A stretch of DNA of 64,000 bases from Magnetovibrio sp. (lineage in GTDB: Bacteria > Pseudomonadota > Alphaproteobacteria > Rhodospirillales > Magnetovibrionaceae). Positions 43,124-52,252 of this stretch are shown piece after piece (within the stretch, counting starts at the first letter, position 1; every line of letters starts with the position of its first letter). Both the position numbers and the translations under genes were made by a program. The stretch is taken from NCBI RefSeq assembly GCF_036568125.1, contig NZ_DATCTF010000010.1, positions 496,001 to 560,000 of the forward strand. Reading direction: 5' to 3'. The notes beneath the pieces are model-generated. The model ran no database searches and was not told the origin of the DNA. It worked only from the letters and a program-made list of their open reading frames with translations.

Positions 43124-43148
43124 TTATCCACACTTGTTGTGTGGGTAA
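43124..43148. promoter_or_regulatory. Inverted pair of DnaA boxes forming a hairpin
   Basis: TTATCCACA at 43124-43132 is the exact consensus DnaA box; on the other strand TTACCCACA at 43148-43140 is one base off. The two are convergent with a 7-base gap and pair as TTA-CCACAC/GTGTGG-TAA. A T-rich tract follows, so a terminator reading is equally possible. Confidence 0.45.
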
Positions 43149-43225
43149 TATTTTTGCGCCGCACGAATGAGTGCAACTTATGCGGTATTTGGCCCATCAT
43201 CCATTGTAACGAAAGTGTGTATTTT

Positions 43226-43240
43226 GATTGATCGTCAATC
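43226..43240. repeat. Perfect palindrome upstream of hemerythrin fusion gene
   Basis: GATTGA, TCG, TCAATC. It lies about 186 bases before the GTG start. It might be an operator; spacing rules out the FNR consensus (TTGA-N6-TCAA) because here the gap is seven bases. Confidence 0.4.
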
Positions 43241-43425
43241 TAATTTGCAGTACGCATATTGGCGTAGATGAGCCTTATGTCTCGTCGATTAAGTGTGGGC
43301 GGCCCTCAATTTAGATAACCTTTCAATGTACTTGAATGGCGTCCTGTGCCCTGGATGTTGCGTCAACGTCGAGTTGCACAACACTGATCATCAATACGGG
43401 AAAACCCGCAGGTGAGAGTGAAACA

Positions 43426-44280
43426 GTGCTTGTAGAATGGACCAGTAAACTCGAGACCGGCGTCACATTCGTCGATGCCGATCACAAGGTTCTCATCAAC
43501 CTGCTCAATCAGGTCAATGACTGCATTTCCGACAATGAGGAATCGACGGTTCTCGGCAGCGTGTTGGATGCGCTGGTCGAATACACGGACTATCACTTTC
43601 TGCGCGAAGAAAAGATGATGGAGTTGAGCGGTTATTCGGGCCTCGAAACCCACAAAACCACTCACCGGGTGCTCAGCGGTCAAGTCCGTGCCGTTTATGA
43701 AGATTTTCAAGCCAGTCCGTGGAACGTCGATCCCGTCCATGTGCGCGATTTCCTTCAGTCGTGGCTGGTCGATCACATCATGGGGTCCGATTTTGCTTAT
43801 CGCGACACTTGTCTGAACAACGCTGCAGCCTCTGACGCAGCTGGACAAGTTGGTTTTTTGGGCGACGGTGTGACGTTCAACGAATGGGAACATCTGCGCG
43901 TCATGCTGGTGGACGACAATCCCAACTTCTGTCGCTTGATCCGCACCATTTTACGTGCCGTGGGCATTCGCAACATTCAGATCGTCGACAACGCCGCCGA
44001 GGGTATCTCCCGCTTGGCTGACCGTCCTGCGGACGTGGTCTTGTGCGATTGGGTCATGGACGACATGAACGGAACCGAGTTCGCCCGTAGAGTGGGGGAA
44101 ATGCAATTGCCCACCCGCGTGGTGATGTTGACGGGCTATTCCACCGACGTCTTAAAAGAACGTTCCAGCGACTTGATGGTCGCGGATTACCTGGAAAAAC
44201 CGATCAAGGCGCGCAATTTGCTGGAAACCATTTCCCGCGTCGCCATGGTGGTGCCGTTCGCGGCGGTTGGGTTGGGCTGA
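43426..44280 (+). CDS. Hemerythrin-receiver fusion protein
   Basis: 284 aa from GTG 43426. Residues 1-130 are a bacteriohemerythrin domain with every iron ligand: H20, H57, E61, H76, H80, H117 and D122. Residues 157-280 are a receiver domain with D163/D164, phosphoacceptor D208, T236 and K258. Hemerythrin binds O2 at a di-iron site; the fusion suggests an oxygen-responsive phosphorelay or stator element, perhaps for aerotaxis. The start is set by the usual hemerythrin opening (LVEWTSKLETGV) and by a GGTGAG site 10 bases upstream. It converges on the exonuclease gene with a 9-base gap. Confidence 0.9.
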   Translation: MLVEWTSKLETGVTFVDADHKVLINLLNQVNDCISDNEESTVLGSVLDALVEYTDYHFLREEKMMELSGYSGLETHKTTHRVLSGQVRAVYEDFQASPWNVDPVHVRDFLQSWLVDHIMGSDFAYRDTCLNNAAASDAAGQVGFLGDGVTFNEWEHLRVMLVDDNPNFCRLIRTILRAVGIRNIQIVDNAAEGISRLADRPADVVLCDWVMDDMNGTEFARRVGEMQLPTRVVMLTGYSTDVLKERSSDLMVADYLEKPIKARNLLETISRVAMVVPFAAVGLG

Positions 44281-44289
44281 ACTGAGGCG

Positions 44290-45072
44290 TTAGCTCGACA
44301 GTTCACACCATACCGGCGTGTGATCGGATGGCTTGTCCCATCCACGCGGCGTTTTGTCGATGCCACTATCGACCAGCCGATCCGCCGCTTGCGGGCTAAG
44401 CAATAAATGATCGATGCGACAGCCTTCGTCGCGATCCCACGAACCGGAGCGGTAATCCCACCATGAATAACGCCCACCTTCCGCGTTGCAGGCGCGGAAC
44501 GCATCGGTCAGGCCCAAATTCACGATCCAGCGCAGGGCGTTGCGGCTTTCGGGCAGATACAGAGCGTCGCGCGTCCACTTTTGCGGCGCGTAAACGTCTT
44601 CGGGTTCGGGAATGACGTTGTAGTCGCCGCCGAGAACGAACGGCTCTTCGGTTTTCAACAGCTCTTTCGCGTGGGCGTACAGGCGGCGCATCCAGCGCAG
44701 TTTATAGTCGTATTTGTCGCCCGGCGCAGGATTGCCGTTGGGCAGGTAGATGCAGCCCACACGCACGCCGCCGTTTTCGCCCTGCACGATGCCTTCAACG
44801 TAGCGCGCCTGTTCGTCGTCTTCTTCGCCGGGCAGACGCTCGGCGGTGATTTCGATGGGGGTCTTGGACAAGATCGCCACGCCGTTGTAGGTCTTTTGCC
44901 CGACCACGGCGGCCTCGTAACCGGCGGCGTTGACCTCCAGCATGGGGAAGTTTTCTGCCACGCCCTTAAGTTCTTGCAACAGCACCACGTCGGGGTTGAA
45001 TTCACCCAACCAGCGGATCAGGTGCTCTTGTCGGGCTTTGAGGGAATTGACGTTCCAGGTGGCGATTTTCAT
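44290..45072 (-). CDS. xth: Exodeoxyribonuclease III / AP endonuclease
   Basis: 260 aa. MKIATWNVNSLKARQEHL opens the family, with VVLLQELKG (metal Glu), GGDYNVIPEPEDV, and the C-terminal CRIDHLLLS and SDHTPVW blocks holding the catalytic Asp-His. It repairs abasic sites and removes 3' blocks. GGAG lies 7 bases before ATG 45072. The gene order erpA-xth beside divergent dgt is frequent in Alphaproteobacteria. Confidence 0.96.
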   Translation of the reverse strand: MKIATWNVNSLKARQEHLIRWLGEFNPDVVLLQELKGVAENFPMLEVNAAGYEAAVVGQKTYNGVAILSKTPIEITAERLPGEEDDEQARYVEGIVQGENGGVRVGCIYLPNGNPAPGDKYDYKLRWMRRLYAHAKELLKTEEPFVLGGDYNVIPEPEDVYAPQKWTRDALYLPESRNALRWIVNLGLTDAFRACNAEGGRYSWWDYRSGSWDRDEGCRIDHLLLSPQAADRLVDSGIDKTPRGWDKPSDHTPVWCELSS

Positions 45073-45088
45073 GGAGACTCCAGACGGC

Positions 45089-45116
45089 AAAAGGGCCCGC
45101 GATCACGAGCCCTTTT
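45089..45116 (-). terminator. Intrinsic terminator between erpA and xth
   Basis: AAAAGGGC and GCCCTTTT with a 12-base loop; on the minus strand it follows erpA and precedes xth. Confidence 0.75.
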
Positions 45117-45147
45117 GGTAACACGATTCTTAAAACGACTTAAGCGC

Positions 45148-45498
45148 TTAGACGGAGAACGAGGTGCCGCAACCGCAAGTCGAGCTGGCGTTGGGATTGT
45201 CCATGGTGAAGTAAGCGCCCATCAGATCGGTCTTGAAGTCGATGGTCGCGCCGCCGACGAACGGGATCGAGGTTTCGTCGACCACCACGTTGATGCCGTC
45301 GCGTTCGAACACCACGTCGTCGTCGTTGACCTTGTCGTCGAGGCTGAAATTGTACTGAAAGCCCGAGCATCCGCCGCCTGAAACGCCAATGCGCAGTTTC
45401 AGATCCGGGTTGCCTTCGTTTTCGATCAGCGCCTTGATGCGGGTGACCGCGCCGTCGCCGATTTTCAGGGCGTTTTGCATATCGGTGGTATCGGGCAT
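45148..45498 (-). CDS. erpA: Iron-sulfur cluster insertion protein ErpA
   Basis: 116 aa A-type carrier. The three cluster cysteines are in VSGGGCSGFQY and STCGCGTSF. It hands [4Fe-4S] clusters to apo-enzymes such as IspH, which is also in this window. CGAGG lies 6 bases before ATG 45498; an earlier ATG adds five residues. Divergent from dgt. Confidence 0.95.
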   Translation of the reverse strand: MPDTTDMQNALKIGDGAVTRIKALIENEGNPDLKLRIGVSGGGCSGFQYNFSLDDKVNDDDVVFERDGINVVVDETSIPFVGGATIDFKTDLMGAYFTMDNPNASSTCGCGTSFSV

Positions 45499-45613
45499 GA
45501 TGTCCTCGTTCATCAGGTTTTGCTAATCATAGCGTATTTGTACCTTCATGTAATATGCAATCGGCGAATGTCAAACGCTTGCGGGGCTTGTTGTGTAAGG
45601 GTAGGTTCCCCCC

Positions 45614-46813
45614 ATGGACAATTCGACCGAAAATTTCGCACCCTACGCCTGTATCCCCGAACAAAGCCGGGGCCGCCTGCACGATGAGCCGGAAAGCGCC
45701 ACCCGCAGTTGCTTTCAGCGCGACCGCGACCGTATCATCCATGCGGCGGCGTTTCGCCGTTTGCAGTACAAAACCCAGGTGTTCGTCAATCACGAAGGCG
45801 ATTTTTTCCGTACCCGCCTGACGCATTCCCTGGAAGTGTCGCAAATTGCGCGTTCCATCGCTCAGAACATGGGCCTTAACCAGTATTTGGCGGAAACCTT
45901 GGCGTTGGCCCACGATATGGGCCACACGCCGTTCGGCCACGCCGGTGAGTTCGAACTGGAAGAGCTGATGGCGCCGTACGGTGGTTTCGACCACAACGCC
46001 CAGTCGTTGCGCGTGGTGACCAACCTGGAACACCGCTACGCCGATTTCGACGGCCTCAATCTGACCTGGGAAACCTTGGAAGGGGTGGTCAAGCACAACG
46101 GACCGCTAACCGGTTTCGACGGTGCCGCGCCGCTGCCGTGGGCGATCGTCGAATACGCCAAGCTGCAAGACTTGGAATTGTCCACCTATGCTTCAGCCGA
46201 GGCACAAATCGCCGCCGTTGCCGACGATGTGGCGTATAACAATCACGACATCGACGACGGTTTGCGCGCGGGCCTGTTTTCTATCAACGACATTCGCCAA
46301 GTCGATTTCGTCGGGCGCACCTTTGCCGAGGTGGAAAAGCTGTATCCGGATTTGGACTTTTCGCGCACCGTGCACGAAGTCGTGCGCCGCACCATCGGCT
46401 TGATGGTCGAAGACATTTTGGCCGAATCCCGTGCGCGCCTGGCCGACGCCAAGCCCATAACGGTCGACGATGTGCGCGGTTATGGCGCGGCGTTGGTCGG
46501 ATTTTCCGCTGAAATGGCGAAAAACGACCGCGAACTGAAAGAATTCTTGTTTCCGAACATGTACCGCCATTACAAACTGAACCGCATGACCTCCAAGGCG
46601 CGCCGCGTGGTCAAGGATCTGTTCGAGTTGTTCTTGCGCGAACCCGAAACGCTGCCGACCGAGTGGCAGGCGGGCGCAGGCGCGCCGGGCGACGAGATCA
46701 CGGCGCGCGTGGTCGCCGATTACATCGCCGGCATGACGGATCGCTATGCCCTGGACGAACACCGACGATTGTTCGACTTGCAAGCGCGCACCAGCGAATT
46801 CACGCTGGGTTAA
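45614..46813 (+). CDS. dgt: dGTP triphosphohydrolase-like HD-domain protein
   Basis: 399 aa. HD-domain metal ligands are in RLTHSLEVSQIARS, LAHDMGHTPFGHAGE, and the Asp in VADDVAYNNHDIDDGL. Alphaproteobacterial members are named deoxyguanosinetriphosphate triphosphohydrolase-like (type 2) proteins and hydrolyse dNTPs. Start ATG 45614 fits the family. Next gene is argS, 35 bases later. Confidence 0.95.
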   Translation: MDNSTENFAPYACIPEQSRGRLHDEPESATRSCFQRDRDRIIHAAAFRRLQYKTQVFVNHEGDFFRTRLTHSLEVSQIARSIAQNMGLNQYLAETLALAHDMGHTPFGHAGEFELEELMAPYGGFDHNAQSLRVVTNLEHRYADFDGLNLTWETLEGVVKHNGPLTGFDGAAPLPWAIVEYAKLQDLELSTYASAEAQIAAVADDVAYNNHDIDDGLRAGLFSINDIRQVDFVGRTFAEVEKLYPDLDFSRTVHEVVRRTIGLMVEDILAESRARLADAKPITVDDVRGYGAALVGFSAEMAKNDRELKEFLFPNMYRHYKLNRMTSKARRVVKDLFELFLREPETLPTEWQAGAGAPGDEITARVVADYIAGMTDRYALDEHRRLFDLQARTSEFTLG

Positions 46814-46848
46814 GTCTTTAAACACCCTGGGATATCTGAGAACCCCAC

Positions 46849-48603
46849 ATGAACTTGTTTACCCACTTTCGCGATCAAATCGCCACCCTGATCGAAGACC
46901 TTGCCGCCGCTGGCGAACTGCCGGGCGGATTGGACCTCAGCCGCATCACGGTGGAACCGCCGCGCGACACGTCCCATGGCGACATCACCACCAACGCGGC
47001 CATGGTGCTGGCGAAACCGGCGGGGAAAAACCCGCGCGATATCGCCGCGCTGTTGGCGGCCAAAGCCGAAAGCATGAGCGGCGTCACCGGTGTGGAAATC
47101 GCCGGGCCGGGTTTTATCAACATGCGTTTGAGCGAGGATTTCTGGCAATCGCGGTTGCGCGACATCTTGGATGCGGGCGCGGCCTACGGCGACAGTGCCG
47201 CGGGCCAAGGCCACAAGGTTAACGTCGAATACGTGTCCGCCAACCCGACCGGTCCAATGCACGTCGGTCACGCGCGTGGCGCGGTGTTCGGCGATGCCTT
47301 AGCGGCGCTGTTGGACAAGGCGGGCTACGACGTCACCCGCGAATATTACATCAACGACGCCGGCGCGCAGGTGGACGTGTTGGCGCGCTCGCTGCATCTG
47401 CGCTACCGCGAAGCGCTGGGCGAAAAGATCGGCGACATTCCCGAAGGCTTGTACCCCGGCGACTATCTGGTCCCCGCGGGCGAAGCGTTGGCGGCGCGCG
47501 ATGGCGACAAGTGGAAAGACGCGGACGAGGCCGAGTGGGTGCCCGCCGTGCGCGATTTCGCCATCGATGCGATGATGGCAATGATCCGCGACGACCTGGC
47601 GGCGCTGGGCGTTCAACACAACGTCTTTACGTCCGAGCGCCAGTTGGTGAGCGACAACAAGGTCGCCGAGGCGCTCGACTTCCTCAAAGACCAGGGGCTG
47701 ATTTATCAAGGCGTTCTGGAACCGCCCAAGGGCAAGCTGCCCGATGACTGGGAAGAGCGCGAACAGACGTTGTTCAAGGCTACCCAGTTCGGCGACGACG
47801 TCGACCGTCCGGTGCAAAAGTCGGACGGCAGCTGGACCTATTTCGCCACCGACATGGCTTATCACCTCGACAAATACCGGCGCGGCTTTTCTGACATGAT
47901 CGACGTGTGGGGTGCGGATCATGGCGGGTACGTCAAACGTATGCAGGCGGCGATCAAGGCGCTGAGCGGCGGCAACGCGGCGCTCGACGTCAAATTGTGC
48001 CAAATGGTGTCGTTGATGGACGGCGGCGAGCCGGTGAAGATGTCCAAGCGCGCGGGCACCTTCGTGACGCTGCGCGACGTGGTCGATCAAGTCGGCAAGG
48101 ACGTGGTGCGTTTCATTATGTTGACGCGCAAGAACGACGCCGGTTTGGAATTCGACTTCGCCAAGGTCACCGAACAATCCAAGGACAACCCGGTGTTCTA
48201 CGTCCAATACGCCCACGCGCGGGTCAATTCGGTGATGCGCATGGCCGCCGACGAACTGGGTGCCGACGCGGTGACGGACGACGCTGTGCACGGCGCCAAT
48301 TTGGGCCGTTTGAACGACGACAACGAACTGCAGTTGATCAAGCAATTGTGCCAGTGGCCGCGCATCGTCGAAAGTGCGGCGGTGGCACATGAACCGCATC
48401 GCATCGCGTTCTATCTGGGCGACGTTGCGGCGCAGTTCCACGGCTTGTGGAACAAGGGCAAGGACGACAAGGCGCTGCGTTTCATCATTGCCGACGACGC
48501 CGAGCTGACGCTGGCGCGCCTGGCGATGATCCGCGCCGTCGCCAACGTCATCGCTTCGGGTCTGAACGTGTTCGGCGTAACCCCTGTGAAAGAGATGCGT
48601 TAA
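46849..48603 (+). CDS. argS: Arginyl-tRNA synthetase
   Basis: 584 aa. The N-terminal Add-1 domain is present, HIGH-type motif in [15 protein letters not shown], and a [14 protein letters not shown] loop. The C-terminal anticodon-binding domain ends in [13 protein letters not shown]. Full length for the family. The downstream SPOR gene begins 15 bases later. Confidence 0.98.
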   Translation: MNLFTHFRDQIATLIEDLAAAGELPGGLDLSRITVEPPRDTSHGDITTNAAMVLAKPAGKNPRDIAALLAAKAESMSGVTGVEIAGPGFINMRLSEDFWQSRLRDILDAGAAYGDSAAGQGHKVNVEYVSANPTGPMHVGHARGAVFGDALAALLDKAGYDVTREYYINDAGAQVDVLARSLHLRYREALGEKIGDIPEGLYPGDYLVPAGEALAARDGDKWKDADEAEWVPAVRDFAIDAMMAMIRDDLAALGVQHNVFTSERQLVSDNKVAEALDFLKDQGLIYQGVLEPPKGKLPDDWEEREQTLFKATQFGDDVDRPVQKSDGSWTYFATDMAYHLDKYRRGFSDMIDVWGADHGGYVKRMQAAIKALSGGNAALDVKLCQMVSLMDGGEPVKMSKRAGTFVTLRDVVDQVGKDVVRFIMLTRKNDAGLEFDFAKVTEQSKDNPVFYVQYAHARVNSVMRMAADELGADAVTDDAVHGANLGRLNDDNELQLIKQLCQWPRIVESAAVAHEPHRIAFYLGDVAAQFHGLWNKGKDDKALRFIIADDAELTLARLAMIRAVANVIASGLNVFGVTPVKEMR

Positions 48604-48618
48604 CCATTTAGCGCTAGT

Positions 48619-49551
48619 ATGCGAGCCATGAACAAGCAACCCGATTCGCCCGATCCATACGACGACCAATACGACGAGAACGTCCCCGACGCGTCGGAAC
48701 TGTTGGACTTTGAACTCATCGCCAAAAGCCAGCCCGACAAGGGCCACGGCCTGTGGCTGTGGGTCGTTTTGGTGCTGGTCCTCGCCGGTGGCGGCTGGGC
48801 GGGGTGGATGTACGTGCAAGACCAAGCCGCGGACGATCAGGCCTCTGCGGGCAACGTGCCGATGATCTTGGCGCCGAAGTTCGATTTGAAGGAAAAACCG
48901 GCCGATCCCGGCGGCATGAACGTACCCGACCGCGACAAGTTGGTTTACGACCGTATGGCCGGCGAGCAAGACAGCGGTGGCGCGGGGCAGGTGGAACGCT
49001 TGTTGCCGCCGCCCGAAACGCCGATCGAGCCGCCCCAGGCCATGCCCCAAGCGCTTGAGCCTGTCGCCGATGCCGCGCCTGCGCCCGCACCCGAAATGAC
49101 ACCCGAGGCCGCACCCACGCCGCCGCCCGCACCGCCCGCTGCCGCGCCGAGTGCTCCTCAAGAGGTGGCGAAAGCCCAGCCCGCGCCGGAACCCGCACCA
49201 GCGCCACCCCCGAAAGCCGCGCCGGAGGTTAAGCCCGCACCGGCACCCGCGCCCGAGCCCGAGCCTTCTCCAGCGGCCGCCAAAGCCACCGGAACCGCAG
49301 GGCAGGGCTACATGGTGCAGTTGTCCGCGGTGCGCAACGAAGCCGACGCCAAGAACGAATGGGCGCGCATGGTGAAAAAGCACAGCGATGTCCTGGGCGG
49401 TCTGGAGTTGGTGATCCAGCGCGCCGATTTGGGCGTGAAGGGGGTCTTTTACCGCGTGCGCGGCGGCTGGTTCGCCAATCGAAACGAAGCCAAGGCCATT
49501 TGCGATGAGCTCGCCAAGCGCAACGTGGGGTGCTTGATTGCCAAGCCTTAA
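48619..49551 (+). CDS. SPOR-domain membrane protein
   Basis: 310 aa. One transmembrane helix at about 45-68 (GLWLWVVLVLVLAGGGWAGW), an Ala/Pro/Glu-rich periplasmic linker of about 140 residues, and a C-terminal SPOR domain (YMVQLSAVRNEADAKNEW and FYRVRGGWFANRNEAKA). SPOR domains bind denuded glycan strands at the septum. ATG 48628 is an alternative start. The gene overlaps nagZ by 14 bases, linking two peptidoglycan-related functions. Confidence 0.9.
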   Translation: MRAMNKQPDSPDPYDDQYDENVPDASELLDFELIAKSQPDKGHGLWLWVVLVLVLAGGGWAGWMYVQDQAADDQASAGNVPMILAPKFDLKEKPADPGGMNVPDRDKLVYDRMAGEQDSGGAGQVERLLPPPETPIEPPQAMPQALEPVADAAPAPAPEMTPEAAPTPPPAPPAAAPSAPQEVAKAQPAPEPAPAPPPKAAPEVKPAPAPAPEPEPSPAAAKATGTAGQGYMVQLSAVRNEADAKNEWARMVKKHSDVLGGLELVIQRADLGVKGVFYRVRGGWFANRNEAKAICDELAKRNVGCLIAKP

Positions 49552-50593
49552 GTCAGATGCCAAGCCCCGAACGAAACCCTTGGCGGTCGTGTTCGGGTGC
49601 TCTGGGTTGGCGTTGACCGCCGAGGAACGCGCTTTTTTTCAAGCCTGCAATCCGCTCGGTTTCATCTTGTTTCAGCGCAATTGCGACAGCCCCGAACAGG
49701 TGCGCGCCCTGGTCGATGATCTGCGTGCGTGCGTGGACCGCCCGGATGCGCCGGTGCTGATCGATCAGGAAGGCGGCCGCGTGGCGCGCCTCAAACCGCC
49801 GCATTGGCCGGAATTTCCCGCCGCGCGCGCGTATGCCGACCTCTACGCCCAAGACCCCGCCAAGGGCGTTGAAGCCAGCACGCTGGGCGGGCGTTTGATC
49901 GCGCACGAATTGGCGGCGCTGGGGGTGAACGTCGATTGCGCTCCGGTGCTCGACGTGCCGCAACCGGGCGCGGACCCGATCATCGGCGATCGGGCGTTCG
50001 GCGCGGACGGCGCAACCATCTCCACCCTCGCCAAGGCGTTTATGGACGGCCTGATGAAAGGCGGCGTTGCCCCGATCATCAAGCACATTCCCGGTCACGG
50101 CCGCGCGCTGGTGGACAGTCATATGGACCTGCCGCTGGTTGACGCCCCGCGCGCAGATCTGGAAAACACCGATTTCGCGCCGTTTCGCGCCTTGCACATG
50201 GCGGCGTGGGCGATGACCGCGCATGTGGTCTACAGCGACCTCGATCCGCGTCAACCGGCCACCTTGTCGGCGGCGGTGATCGCCGACGTGATCCGAAAAC
50301 AGATTGGTTTTCAAGGGGTTTTGGTGTCCGACGATCTGTCCATGAAGGCGCTGAGCGGCGGCTTCGCGGACCGCGCCCGCGCCAGTTTGGCGGCGGGCTG
50401 CGACGTCGCGCTGCATTGCAACGGCGACATGAACGAAATGGTTCAAGTGGCCGACGGCGCATCAGAGATGACGCGGGCCGCCTGGTCGCGCTATAAACTG
50501 GGTGAACTTCACCGCACCGCCGCTGCCCAGCCTTTCGAAACGGATGCTGAGCACGCTGCGGCCCGCCGCCGTTTCGACACCTTGTTGGGATAA
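49538..50593 (+). CDS. nagZ: Beta-N-acetylhexosaminidase NagZ
   Basis: About 351 aa, glycoside hydrolase family 3. VLIDQEGGRVARLKPP is the family opening, IIKHIPGHGRALVDSHMDLP carries the catalytic His-Asp dyad, and VLVSDDLSMKALSGG the nucleophile Asp. It trims GlcNAc from anhydro-muropeptides during cell-wall recycling. The start used is TTG 49538, inside the SPOR gene; TTG 49580 or GTG 49592 are possible alternatives nearer the usual start AVVFGCSG. Confidence 0.95.
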   Translation: MPSLKSDAKPRTKPLAVVFGCSGLALTAEERAFFQACNPLGFILFQRNCDSPEQVRALVDDLRACVDRPDAPVLIDQEGGRVARLKPPHWPEFPAARAYADLYAQDPAKGVEASTLGGRLIAHELAALGVNVDCAPVLDVPQPGADPIIGDRAFGADGATISTLAKAFMDGLMKGGVAPIIKHIPGHGRALVDSHMDLPLVDAPRADLENTDFAPFRALHMAAWAMTAHVVYSDLDPRQPATLSAAVIADVIRKQIGFQGVLVSDDLSMKALSGGFADRARASLAAGCDVALHCNGDMNEMVQVADGASEMTRAAWSRYKLGELHRTAAAQPFETDAEHAAARRRFDTLLG

Positions 50594-50628
50594 CGTCCCC
50601 CAAGAACCCAGAAAGCCGCACAACGCCC

Positions 50629-51327
50629 ATGATGGACTTCGATCCGTATCAGATATTGATTATCGCCTCGGTGTGGGTGATCCCGATCGTCCTCGCCGTG
50701 ACCTTGCACGAAGCCGCGCACGGTTGGGTGGCGTCGAAATTGGGCGACGATACCGCGTTGCGCATGGGCCGGGTGACGTTCAATCCGATCAAGCACATCG
50801 ACCTGTTCGGCACCATTTTGATGCCGGCGGGGTTGTTGCTGCTCAGCGGTGGGCAGTTCATGTTCGGGTTCGCCAAGCCGGTGCCGGTGAATTTCTTTCG
50901 TCTGCGCCATCCCCGTCGCGACATGATCTTGGTTGCCGCCGCCGGGCCGGGGGCGAACATCCTGATCGCCACGGTGTCTGCCTTGTTGTTGCACGTGGCC
51001 CAGTATCTGCCTGATGCGATGGTGCTGTGGACCGCGCAAAATCTCGTCAATGCGATGCAGGTCAACATCATATTGGCGGTGTTCAACCTGATGCCGCTGC
51101 CGCCGTTGGATGGCGGACGCATCGCCGTGGGGCTGTTGCCGCAGCCGTTTTCGGGTATGTTGGCGCGGCTGGAACGCGCCGGGTTCACCATTTTGATCTT
51201 CCTGCTGTTTATTCTGCCGTGGATTGGTGACAAAATCGGGCTCGATTTGAATGTGCTGCGGGTTTTGGTCTTGGTTCCGGCGCAAGCGGTGATGGACATC
51301 ATCGTCACCGTGACGGGAATCAGATAA
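50629..51327 (+). CDS. Site-2-protease-family zinc metalloprotease (M50)
   Basis: 232 aa, five or six transmembrane segments. Zinc site HEAAH in VTLHEAAHGWVASKLG, and the third ligand in PLPPLDGGRIAVGLLP. It is the short type without PDZ or CBS domain. Substrate unknown; such proteases clip membrane-bound regulators or clear membrane fragments. It sits in the conserved nagZ-scpA interval of Alphaproteobacteria. Confidence 0.93.
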   Translation: MMDFDPYQILIIASVWVIPIVLAVTLHEAAHGWVASKLGDDTALRMGRVTFNPIKHIDLFGTILMPAGLLLLSGGQFMFGFAKPVPVNFFRLRHPRRDMILVAAAGPGANILIATVSALLLHVAQYLPDAMVLWTAQNLVNAMQVNIILAVFNLMPLPPLDGGRIAVGLLPQPFSGMLARLERAGFTILIFLLFILPWIGDKIGLDLNVLRVLVLVPAQAVMDIIVTVTGIR

Positions 51328-51340
51328 CGTCGCCAAAAGG

Positions 51341-52252
51341 ATGAATGTTGAGAGTCGCATGATAGACGACACGTCGGGATTTTCTGATTTTGAAGAGGAT
51401 GGGCTGCCTGAGATGCCCTCCGTCTCGCCGTTCGAGGTCGAGGTGGACGGCTATGCCGGGCCCATTGACGTGCTGCTGACGCTGGCGCGCGAACAGAAGG
51501 TCGACCTGATCCACATCTCCATCGTGCAGTTGGCGGACCAGTATTTGAAGTTCGTTATGGAGGCGAGCCGCAAAAACCTGGAGCTGGCCGCCGACTATTT
51601 GGTCATGGCGGCGTGGCTGGCGTACTTGAAATCGCGCCTGTTGCTGCCGGATTTGAGCAAGGAAGACGAGCCGTCGGGCGAAGAGCTAGCCGCCGCGCTG
51701 CAATTTCAGTTGCAACGCCTAGAGGCGATGCAAAACGCCGGCGAAAAGTTGATGGCGCTGGCGCGCCTGGGCCAGGACTTTTATTCACGCGGCGCGCGCG
51801 AACGGTTCCACACCACGCAAAAAACCATCTTCGACGCCAGTTTGACGGACCTGATCCGCGCCTATGCGCGTCAGAAAAGCCGCAGCACCAAGGGCAAGAC
51901 CCTGCACATCGAATCGTCGTGGGAATTGCACGCCATCGAGGATGCGCTGATGCGGTTGCGCGCGCTGGTCGGCCACACCCCCGATTGGCGGACCTTGATC
52001 AGTTTTTTGCCCGACAACCTGCAAAGCCCGCTGACCCGCCGTTCGGCCATGGCCAGCACTTTCGGCGCGGTGCTGCAACTGGCCAAGGAAGGGCGGTTGA
52101 AAATCCGTCAGGATGGCACCTTCGGCGAAATTTATTTCCAAACCACCGAGGACTGGGACAAGCCCTTCGTTCACGACGCCAAACCCGAAGATGACGAGGG
52201 CGAGGCCGAATACGATGGATTGGGCGAATACGAACCCGGTAACGAAGCATGA
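51341..52252 (+). CDS. scpA: Segregation and condensation protein A
   Basis: 303 aa kleisin. FEVEVDGYAGPIDVLLTLAREQKVDL is the family opening (shown here across its core), DYLVMAAWLAYLKSRLLLP follows, and a winged-helix C-terminus ends in LAKEGRLKIRQDG. With ScpB and SMC it forms the condensin. AAAAGG abuts ATG 51341, too close to serve it, so ATG 51359 (MIDDTSG) may be the true start. The stop overlaps the scpB start (ATGA). Confidence 0.95.
   Translation: MNVESRMIDDTSGFSDFEEDGLPEMPSVSPFEVEVDGYAGPIDVLLTLAREQKVDLIHISIVQLADQYLKFVMEASRKNLELAADYLVMAAWLAYLKSRLLLPDLSKEDEPSGEELAAALQFQLQRLEAMQNAGEKLMALARLGQDFYSRGARERFHTTQKTIFDASLTDLIRAYARQKSRSTKGKTLHIESSWELHAIEDALMRLRALVGHTPDWRTLISFLPDNLQSPLTRRSAMASTFGAVLQLAKEGRLKIRQDGTFGEIYFQTTEDWDKPFVHDAKPEDDEGEAEYDGLGEYEPGNEA

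Larger units (their letters stand above)
42939..43425. other. AT-rich intergenic region with inverted DnaA boxes and a palindrome
   Basis: 487 bases between ilvD and the hemerythrin fusion. It contains a pair of inverted DnaA boxes that also form a hairpin followed by TATTTTT (43124-43155, perhaps the ilvD terminator), and a perfect 6-3-6 palindrome at 43226-43240. No ORF is supported; the stretch 43336-43425 is open in frame with the next gene but has no translation signals. Confidence 0.6.

Noticed and set aside
43224-43238. FNR/FixK box at TTGATTGATCGTCAA before the hemerythrin fusion
   Set aside because: The half-sites are seven bases apart; FNR needs six. It remains only a palindrome.
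42939-43425. Chromosome origin
   Set aside because: Only two DnaA boxes and no DnaA, ParAB, hemE or gidA context in the window.
47299-49563. Open frame of about 750 codons on the minus strand across argS and the SPOR gene
   Set aside because: Its translation is rich in His, Arg and Gln with no family motif, and argS on the plus strand is unmistakable. Long antisense frames are expected at this G+C content.
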